Below the pieces are notes generated by a model, which had not been told where the DNA came from, did not search any database, and was given only the letters and a program-made list of their open reading frames with translations. Shown here piece after piece: positions 57,933-64,000 of a DNA stretch of 64,000 nucleotides. Every line of letters starts with the position of its first letter. Within the stretch, counting starts at the first letter, position 1. Source of the stretch: CAVPJW01 sp963705525. Lineage in GTDB: Bacteria > Acidobacteriota > Vicinamibacteria > Vicinamibacterales > CAVPJW01. The stretch is taken from NCBI GenBank assembly GCA_963705525.1, contig CAVPJW010000002.1, positions 1 through 64,000 of the forward strand, written 5' to 3'. The position numbers were made by a program, and so were the translations under genes.

Positions 57933-59654
57933 TCAGAGGTAGGTCAGAACCAGGGCTACCAAGACCAACATAGCAGCGATGGCCAGGTGAGAATCAAGGT
58001 TTACCGATTGCGCGACGAAGTGGATCACAGCAATCATCCCGATTAGGCACGAAACCACTAATGGCAATGCCCATTGAGATGCAAAACTCATCCAACGAAC
58101 CGGCGGCACTAACGTCGGCGCTGCGTTATCATTCTGAAGCAAATAGTTGGCTGCGCTAAGGCGTCCTGAAGGTTCGATAAGTGTGATCGAGTGGTGTCCA
58201 GGCACGTAAAGGTAATCGACAACATTCGGGATGCCGACCTGAAAGCCTCGAAAACCAGCCTCACCGATATCTCGAAAACCAATCTGGCTCAAGATCCGAC
58301 AACAGATCCCAACAGGCCAATCAAGGCTACAACAATCGTTCCGTAAGCCCTCAAGCTGTCCCCTTGTGACGATCAGAGTGCGCCAATCGAACTCGCGCGG
58401 TATCACACTGCCCACGAGATAGGCACGCTTAAAGCGCATTTGCTGAAATCGTCTTAAACATTCTGCCAACAAATACGTACCATAACTGTGCCCGACAAAA
58501 AAGAACGACACATCGTCCAGGGTCGCCAGTGAGGCGACCTCCTGAGTGTAGCAGTCGCAGAACCAGGAAATACGGCGGCGCCTAATCCAGGGAATGATGA
58601 AATCCAGAACACTGAAGTACCCATAGCCAGGTCTGATAACACGAGCATTGCTGTCAATAGACTTAATCGTTGTCTCGAACTTGCTGAGCCAATGGCCGTA
58701 GTCTCGAATGCCGTGTAGCTCAAAAACGACGAGGGTTGGAGCGGTTCCTGGCGCAGGTGCCGGATCTTCGCTGCCTGGCTCTTCGGATATCGAGTCGAGG
58801 CAGCATCGCCGGAGTCTAAGATACTTCTCGTCTTCGGGACCGCTGAACTGTGCAAGATCAGTATGTGTTCCCCTGACCATGAAAAGCTTTGCATTTCCAA
58901 AGATCGTCACATCATTGCTATCAGTCCGATGAACGAACCTGTCCTGCATTCCGAGGAGCTGAATCACTTCCGGGGATGGAATGTCGTGATTCCGGAAAGC
59001 GTACACCCAGTCCAGGCGCAATCGCGTGATGAAATCGCTGCCTTTGGCCGTGTCTCGCATGAGTTGCCCGCCAAACACACGTTCACTACTCAGTCGCAAC
59101 CTGCCGAGGAGGCTCGTGCCGCTGCCACCCAAACCACGATTAGGGGTCGCCATCAGAATGATTCGTTGCGTCTTCAGAAACCAAGGATGCTGCTGTTGGC
59201 GAGCTTGTAAATACGCCGATCGGACGATTAGCCCGCCTACGCTGTAGCCGATCAATGTGACACGATCGTACTCGGATCCATTCCGGCCGACGCGGACGTC
59301 GATGTTATTGGCGAGCACGCCGGCGATGTCCTCAATGCTGCTCTTTTGTCGAAATCCACGAGGGTATCCGTACAAGTAGAAGTCGCAAGCAGCGAAGGTA
59401 GGATCATCCTTCGCAAGATTGAGAAAGGGTACCCATTGCGTATTGTCCAGTCGGAGTGCATGTACAAGGACGATCAAGTGTCGAGGGTGGAGCGAATTGT
59501 GCTGCCGTACAAGGCCACCCTGGCGAATGAGTGCGATGTCGACTACTGCACCTGCGCTCATCTCGATGTGCGGCTGGTCATTCTGTTTAGCGATCGGAGA
59601 ACGGTCGCCTGATGAGGGACCCATAGCAACCGGGGCAAGTTGTAATGTCATCAC
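57933..59654 (-). CDS. tandem double alpha/beta-hydrolase membrane protein
   Basis: A 573-aa protein with two hydrolase cores. The first has LIVLVHALRLD and the nucleophile elbow GYSVG at about 136-140 (RVTLIGYSVGGLIVRSAYLQ), with ATPNRGLGG as in lipase/PGAP1-like enzymes. The second begins at about 307 (LVVFELHGIRDYG) and has GHSYG at about 388-392 (FFFVGHSYGTYLLAECLRRF). Two hydrophobic spans end the protein, so the enzyme is C-terminally anchored. The fused arrangement is unusual. A perfect 7-bp dyad lies just before its start codon. Confidence 0.8.
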   Translation of the reverse strand: MMTLQLAPVAMGPSSGDRSPIAKQNDQPHIEMSAGAVVDIALIRQGGLVRQHNSLHPRHLIVLVHALRLDNTQWVPFLNLAKDDPTFAACDFYLYGYPRGFRQKSSIEDIAGVLANNIDVRVGRNGSEYDRVTLIGYSVGGLIVRSAYLQARQQQHPWFLKTQRIILMATPNRGLGGSGTSLLGRLRLSSERVFGGQLMRDTAKGSDFITRLRLDWVYAFRNHDIPSPEVIQLLGMQDRFVHRTDSNDVTIFGNAKLFMVRGTHTDLAQFSGPEDEKYLRLRRCCLDSISEEPGSEDPAPAPGTAPTLVVFELHGIRDYGHWLSKFETTIKSIDSNARVIRPGYGYFSVLDFIIPWIRRRRISWFCDCYTQEVASLATLDDVSFFFVGHSYGTYLLAECLRRFQQMRFKRAYLVGSVIPREFDWRTLIVTRGQLEGLRNDCCSLDWPVGICCRILSQIGFRDIGEAGFRGFQVGIPNVVDYLYVPGHHSITLIEPSGRLSAANYLLQNDNAAPTLVPPVRWMSFASQWALPLVVSCLIGMIAVIHFVAQSVNLDSHLAIAAMLVLVALVLTYL

Positions 59655-59656
59655 TT

Positions 59657-59673
59657 GTCGTGACTATCACGAC
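59657..59673. promoter_or_regulatory. 17-bp dyad at the translation start of the double hydrolase
   Basis: GTCGTGA-CTA-TCACGAC is a perfect inverted repeat with 7-bp arms. It begins three bases upstream of the start codon on the minus strand, replacing a normal ribosome site. It could be an operator or an RNA hairpin that limits translation initiation. Inference from symmetry and position only. Confidence 0.4.
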
Positions 59674-59934
59674 GATTGCCTTATGTCGATTCGACTACCG
59701 TCGTGCAGCGGCGCCTTTCCTAATCAAAGCCCATCAAAGTTGCCGGATAAGTCATTGCGCTTGCTTCACACCATGCGGTTTTCTTTCATTTCTGACCTCA
59801 GCGGAAGCAGAGCCTCGTGTGCAGTTCAGGGCGGTCGGTCATGCCCTTGGAGAATTGAGACTCGATCGGATAATTGCTCGAGTCAGCGACGTATGCGCCC
59901 TATCGATCATTGTTGAAGCCGAAATGACAGCTTC

Positions 59935-61764
59935 TTACTTTCCAGGGTTTTCGAGCGTCATCTGCCGCACCCAGACGCCGCGTGTGGTTTCCGGTTCAAG
60001 TCGAAGCGCGCTCGCCATCTCGAAGAGATGGCGCGGCAACGTCGCCTTGCTTGTGGAATCGCTGGAAGCGAGGCCACCGACGCCCCGCAATCGAGCGACG
60101 AGCGGCTCCGGCATGCGCGCTCCTAATACCGGCCGCCCAGCCTTCGCATAGGGCAGGGCTTCGAGCATGGCATCAAAGATCGGCAAGTGCGTGGGGCTCA
60201 CGAAGACGAGGAAGTGCTCGCGCCCGCCGGCACTGGTCACTTGCCAATGGACGTCTCGGCCGGCCTGTCGGCCAGGGAGACGATGAACTCGGCCGGATTG
60301 CAGAGGGTTCGACGGCTCCTGCTCAGGCAGCGGGAACAACAGGTACGATTCGCCACGCTCGTCCTCATTCACGACATAGACGTAGACGGATCGCGACGCA
60401 TTGACAGTCAGGTCGAGCTGGTCCCCAGGCGCGATGTGGTCGTCCGCCGACAGGCGTATCGTTTCGCCTCCAGTGACTCTGTAGAACGTCGCGCCAATCG
60501 TATAAGGAGCGTCTGCGGCCACAATGGGCGTGGACGGCGCGGGCTTGCTGGAGTCGGAACTAGCTGTTAGCGTGTCGCCCGCAGCTGGGGGCGGCCGATG
60601 CCTGGAAGTAGCCAGCCACACTCCGAGAATAGCGATACCCGCCACGCAGGCGGCCATGATAAGCGGGTGCCGCGACGCCATCCTCGGCGTCCTGGGCCGC
60701 GGGTCTGAGTGCTGGCCTTTTTCTTGTGGCACGCCGCAAACGCTTGCGAGAGCCTCTTCGAGTTCTCCGGCGGTCTGGTAACGCTGAGCGGGATCCGATG
60801 TGAGGGCGCGCTCGACGACCTGAACAAAGCCCTCAGGCAAATCAGCCCGCACGTCCCGAAGCCGCGTGCGGCGTTGTTCGCGGTGCGCGCGTTCAATCTC
60901 GCTGCGGTTTGAACCTTCCACGGGATAGCGACCGGACACCAAGTGATAGAGCAAGACCCCGAGACTGTAAATGTCGGACGTCGGACCGGCCGACTGGCCA
61001 GAAAACACCTCCGGCGCGAGATACAAGGGGGTTCCAGCCATTTCGACACCGGGGATGTCATCCCAGCCCGAGTCTCGACCCGTACCAAAATCCATCAAAA
61101 CGATCCGACCGCCGGCTTCGCGCATGACGTTTTGAGCCTTGATGTCGCGATGAAGCAGCCCGGCGGCATGGACCGCCGCGAGGGCACGGCACAGATCGAG
61201 CCCGATTAGTCGCGCCTCTTGAGCACTCGAGACGCCTCTCGTCCGTAATTCTTCTTCAAGTGTCCGCCCCTTGATGAATTCCATCCACAAGCCAACGTGC
61301 CCCTCGAACTTGTCGGCGCCATGAACGACGACGACATTCGGGTGTCTCACTCGTGCGAGCACACGTCCCTCGTGAAGTACCCGCGCTCCTTGGACGGACG
61401 TCGGCTCGCCAAGCATGAGGAGCTTGAGGGCTACCTCGCGATTCAGATTGTCACGCGCGCGGAACACGGTTCCGAACGCACCTGATCCCACGACCTCCAG
61501 AATCGTGAGTGATCCCCACGAAGTGAAGGGGAGCGGTTGCGCCGGACCTCCTCGACGATCCGCGAGGGGAGTCATCGTTAGTTCGCCGTCGGGGTCGCAA
61601 GACACCCGGGCCACATTGGCCAATACTCTCAGCTCGGATACGATCGCGCGCTCCTCCTTATCGCGGGCTTGCGCTTCCGCCGCCTGCCAGTCGATGGGCT
61701 GCTGTTCGTCGACGAAGGACGCCAGCGCCATCAAGCGGGTCTCGTCGGGCCTATCGTCGCTCAT
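59935..61764 (-). CDS. membrane Ser/Thr protein kinase with DUF4384-like C-terminus
   Basis: About 609 aa from the ATG at 61764 (AAGGAG upstream). The kinase domain has the glycine loop VGSGAFGTVFRA, catalytic Lys in EVALKLL, HRDIKAQNV, DFGTG and LAPEVF, so it should be active. A single membrane span (LIMAACVAGIAILGVWLATS) follows. The C-terminal region (ETIRLSADDHIAPGDQLDLT, SVYVYVVNEDERGESYLLFP) matches the DUF4384 sensor-like domain. Its start overlaps the end of the upstream sigma factor gene, implying translational coupling; the kinase may signal to that sigma factor. Confidence 0.93.
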   Translation of the reverse strand: MSDDRPDETRLMALASFVDEQQPIDWQAAEAQARDKEERAIVSELRVLANVARVSCDPDGELTMTPLADRRGGPAQPLPFTSWGSLTILEVVGSGAFGTVFRARDNLNREVALKLLMLGEPTSVQGARVLHEGRVLARVRHPNVVVVHGADKFEGHVGLWMEFIKGRTLEEELRTRGVSSAQEARLIGLDLCRALAAVHAAGLLHRDIKAQNVMREAGGRIVLMDFGTGRDSGWDDIPGVEMAGTPLYLAPEVFSGQSAGPTSDIYSLGVLLYHLVSGRYPVEGSNRSEIERAHREQRRTRLRDVRADLPEGFVQVVERALTSDPAQRYQTAGELEEALASVCGVPQEKGQHSDPRPRTPRMASRHPLIMAACVAGIAILGVWLATSRHRPPPAAGDTLTASSDSSKPAPSTPIVAADAPYTIGATFYRVTGGETIRLSADDHIAPGDQLDLTVNASRSVYVYVVNEDERGESYLLFPLPEQEPSNPLQSGRVHRLPGRQAGRDVHWQVTSAGGREHFLVFVSPTHLPIFDAMLEALPYAKAGRPVLGARMPEPLVARLRGVGGLASSDSTSKATLPRHLFEMASALRLEPETTRGVWVRQMTLENPGK

Positions 61765-62332
61765 GGACCATCTCCTTCGCGAGACGAACAAGCGCGCGAT
61801 GGACCGCTACTTGGGCCGCGTTCGCAGACGTCTTGCCAAGCAACTGTGCGACCTCCTGATGGCTCATGCCCAACTCGCATCGTGCCACAATCAGTTGTTG
61901 TTCGTCGGCGCGAAGTCGCCGTAGTGCGGCTTCATAACGCTCGACCCCCTCGATCCCAATCGCGCGTTCGAGAGGCGACGCTTCAAGAGTTGGGCTCCCG
62001 CTGTCGAGGGGGACAGCGGCAGGCCGCCTTCTGGCCCGTCGAACCTCGTCTCGAATGCGATTGATGAGAGCCTGGCGGAGATAGGCCTGGAACGACCACT
62101 CGTGTTGAGGCTCGAAGACTTCGATTTGCTGAAGTGCTCCGACGAGGACTTCTTGGACGAGATCACCCGTATCGAGGGCACCGCGAGCGGCTTGAGGAAG
62201 TCGCCCTCGTGCCCATCGATGAAGGCGAGGAAGATAGTACGCGCAGAGTCGATCTTGAGCTTCGCGATCGCCTGAGCGCGCGCGCAGCAGCAATTCAAAC
62301 GACGATTCGTTGGCCGGCGGGACCGTAGACAC
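61751..62332 (-). CDS. ECF-type sigma factor
   Basis: From the GTG at 62332 the product is about 193 aa. Region 2 includes GALDTGDLVQEVLVGALQQI and WSFQAYLRQALINRIRDEVR; region 4 includes LIVARCELGMSHQEVAQLLG and AQVAVHRALVRLAKEM. This is the group paired with Ser/Thr kinases in Acidobacteriota- and Planctomycetes-like genomes. The frame stays open to 62533 but the extra sequence is not sigma-like. The stop (TAG at 61751-61753) lies inside the kinase gene start. Confidence 0.9.
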   Translation of the reverse strand: MSTVPPANESSFELLLRARSGDREAQDRLCAYYLPRLHRWARGRLPQAARGALDTGDLVQEVLVGALQQIEVFEPQHEWSFQAYLRQALINRIRDEVRRARRRPAAVPLDSGSPTLEASPLERAIGIEGVERYEAALRRLRADEQQLIVARCELGMSHQEVAQLLGKTSANAAQVAVHRALVRLAKEMVHERR

Positions 62333-62830
62333 GATCGCGACCTGGCGCCTCACTATCGGACGTCGAGATAATGACGGCCAGCGAGGCCATGCAATCGTCC
62401 TGCTGGCCGAAAGGGTGCCTATCATATCCTCAATCCTTCGCGGCCGGGCCCAGGCCGCGCGCGGTCGCCCTATGTCGCTGGTTGATTCGGGGTCTTTGGT
62501 TAGATTAACGACCGCTGCCACCTTTTCATACACTGCCTTGCCTTTGTTCCACCGCGACTGTACGATTCGCCGTCGGTCAGCGTTATCCCTGGTTAGACGT
62601 CAGCTCTTCACGCGTCCTTGATGGGTGGGCCAGCCTCGTGCGCCGGGTTCTGAGGGTCAGCGCCGCTGGGTGTTCGCCTATGCTTCGGACTCAGCGTTAC
62701 GTCGTTCCCTCCCGCCAAATCGGCTGAAACGCACGAGTTGTCCGCTTCGTTCGGTCGGATCTTGGCACGGTCTCTCGAAAATACGTGGAATAGCCAGCGG
62801 CGACCGGTGGCCGCCGGCGGGAGGACAGTC
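62333..62830. other. no gene recognised; divergent promoter region
   Basis: About 500 bases between the sigma factor and the divergent peptidase gene. No frame has family features. It should contain both promoters, but I see no convincing -35/-10 or GG-N10-GC pair. Confidence 0.4.
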
Positions 62831-64000
62831 ATGACGCGGCGTTCCGTTCTCACGGTCTTCGCGATCGGTTGCTTCCTGGTACCTTCCCGGATTGCTTGGG
62901 GAGCGTGCGAGAAGCCGGAGAGGAAGGTTTGGACGGTGCTTGTCTACATGGTCGCTGATCACAAGCTCGACCCCTACGCGACTCGCGACATGATCGAGAT
63001 GCAAAAGGCGGGATTGGGCGATGACGTCAATATCGTCATCCAGATCGATAGAGCGTCGAGCAACCTCACCAAGCGGTACTTTGTCCGAAACGACCACGAT
63101 CTGAGGGCATGCGAAACACTTGTGGAGATGAATACGGGGAGCCCCAAAGCGCTGAAAGACTTCCTAGTCTGGGGCCGACACCAATTCGAGGCGAGTCACT
63201 ACATGATTGTGCTCTGGGGCCACGGCCTGGGCGTCGGATCCGGCTTTGTCGAAGACGACAAGCATCCAAAGAACCGATTGACGATCGTCGAACTTGATGA
63301 CGTGCTCGGCGATATCGTGAATGCCGACAAGACTAAGGTCGATGTGCTCGGATTCGATGCGTGTTTCATGGGCGCTGCAGAGATCGCCTTTCAGCTCAGG
63401 GATCAAGTTGCCGTGATGGTCGCGTCGGAAACGCTCTTTCCAGACGCGGGTTGGCCCTATAACACGATCCTCAAGGACCTCGTGGCGCGGCCGACGATGA
63501 CACCGCCCGAGCTTGGGCAGATGATCGTTGACAAAATCGATCGACGATATCGACACTCAGCGTCTGTGGCGATTTCGGCCCTCGATCTGAGCCAGGTCAC
63601 GGAACTGGTGTCGGAGACTAAGTCACTGGTCAAACACCTCAATAAGGCGATTGAGAAGAAGCCCAGCTTTGACGCGGTCAAAGCGGCCTTCGAGACGGCG
63701 GGGTGGTACGACGTCCGCGAGTTCATCGACTTTCGCGACCTCCTGCTACACCTCACGCTGCAGCAAGGGGCGCTCGCTCCGGAACTGATTGCTCAAGCGG
63801 GCACGTTGCGGGACCTGCTCGATCGCCGGCAGTCGCCGAGTCTCGTTATCGACCAACGGGCCGTGATGCAGGCGAATCCAATTCGCGCGTTTTGCGGGGA
63901 AGATCTCCAAGGGACGGGAGGACTCACGGTGTGGTTTCCGTTTCCCGACGTTCCGCCTTGTGCAAAGCGCGATCCCGACGACCAAGTCGGTCGGGTGCTC
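62831..64000 (+). CDS. clostripain-like (peptidase family C11) exported protein, runs off the window
   Basis: Open to the last base of the window (390 codons, no stop). GGGAGGA precedes the ATG. Signal peptide: RRSVLTVFAIGCFLVPSRIA. The mature protein has WTVLVYMVADHKLDPYATRD, the catalytic His region MIVLWGHGLGVG near residue 130 and the catalytic Cys region VLGFDACFMGAAEIAFQLRD near 178, the hallmark of C11 cysteine peptidases. It probably cleaves after Arg/Lys outside the cytoplasm. Divergent from the kinase/sigma pair. Confidence 0.9.
   Translation, partial: MTRRSVLTVFAIGCFLVPSRIAWGACEKPERKVWTVLVYMVADHKLDPYATRDMIEMQKAGLGDDVNIVIQIDRASSNLTKRYFVRNDHDLRACETLVEMNTGSPKALKDFLVWGRHQFEASHYMIVLWGHGLGVGSGFVEDDKHPKNRLTIVELDDVLGDIVNADKTKVDVLGFDACFMGAAEIAFQLRDQVAVMVASETLFPDAGWPYNTILKDLVARPTMTPPELGQMIVDKIDRRYRHSASVAISALDLSQVTELVSETKSLVKHLNKAIEKKPSFDAVKAAFETAGWYDVREFIDFRDLLLHLTLQQGALAPELIAQAGTLRDLLDRRQSPSLVIDQRAVMQANPIRAFCGEDLQGTGGLTVWFPFPDVPPCAKRDPDDQVGRVL

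Overview
The window is GC-rich, gene-dense DNA from a Gram-negative bacterium. It encodes an outer-membrane barrel fragment, a lipoprotein, sigma-54 control and a Ser/Thr kinase paired with an ECF sigma factor. The mix of an environmental contractile injection system, PQQ-type propellers, many tyrosine recombinases and kinase/ECF pairs suggests an Acidobacteriota-like soil or sediment genome. No rRNA or marker gene is present, so the taxonomy is inference.

Layout. (1) 0.2-7.7 kb is a proteostasis and stress block. A minus-strand run holds an HTH regulator, two small proteins, FtsH, a frame-broken ClpP and a hypothetical. It is divergent from an ABM-type monooxygenase gene and Hsp20 across an AT-rich 207-bp promoter region. 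(2) 7.7-9.2 kb is nearly gene-free and carries a degenerate palindromic repeat array. (3) 9.2-36.4 kb is the centrepiece: an extracellular contractile injection system (eCIS). It opens with a stand-alone sigma-54 activator and a GG-N10-GC promoter. Then come a small winged-helix-like protein, sheath, tube, hub chaperone, a His/Pro-repeat protein, a DUF4255 cap protein, an AAA+ ATPase, a DUF4157 effector with a nuclease-like C-terminus, tube-initiator, LysM protein, gp27-like hub, gpV-like spike, PAAR tip, gp25, two gpJ/gp6-like wedge proteins, a tail protein, and a DUF6519/beta-helix fibre-like protein. A second DUF4157 protein with a DUF6973-like end follows. (4) 36.6-41.5 kb has a secreted beta-propeller and a GH13-family protein. 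(5) 41.8-50 kb has a giant Cache-type membrane protein, other membrane proteins and alpha/beta-hydrolases, with gene debris. (6) 50.8-57.4 kb is mobile DNA: two IS630-family elements (one carrying an amber codon), a frame-shifted tyrosine recombinase, two recombinase remnants and more palindromic repeats. (7) 57.8-64 kb has a tandem double-hydrolase membrane protein, a Ser/Thr kinase with DUF4384 translationally overlapping an ECF sigma factor, and a clostripain-like peptidase running off the end.

The eCIS genes should work together as a syringe. The sigma-54 activator switches on one long operon. Sheath and tube assemble on the wedge/hub/spike baseplate, the AAA+ ATPase and cap protein finish assembly, and DUF4157 proteins are likely payloads. 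Between about 20.8 and 33.2 kb nearly every structural gene is broken by single-base indels, while codons, order and domain content stay intact. This looks like uncorrected sequence error rather than biological decay, so the baseplate genes are reported as single loci spanning the frame changes.
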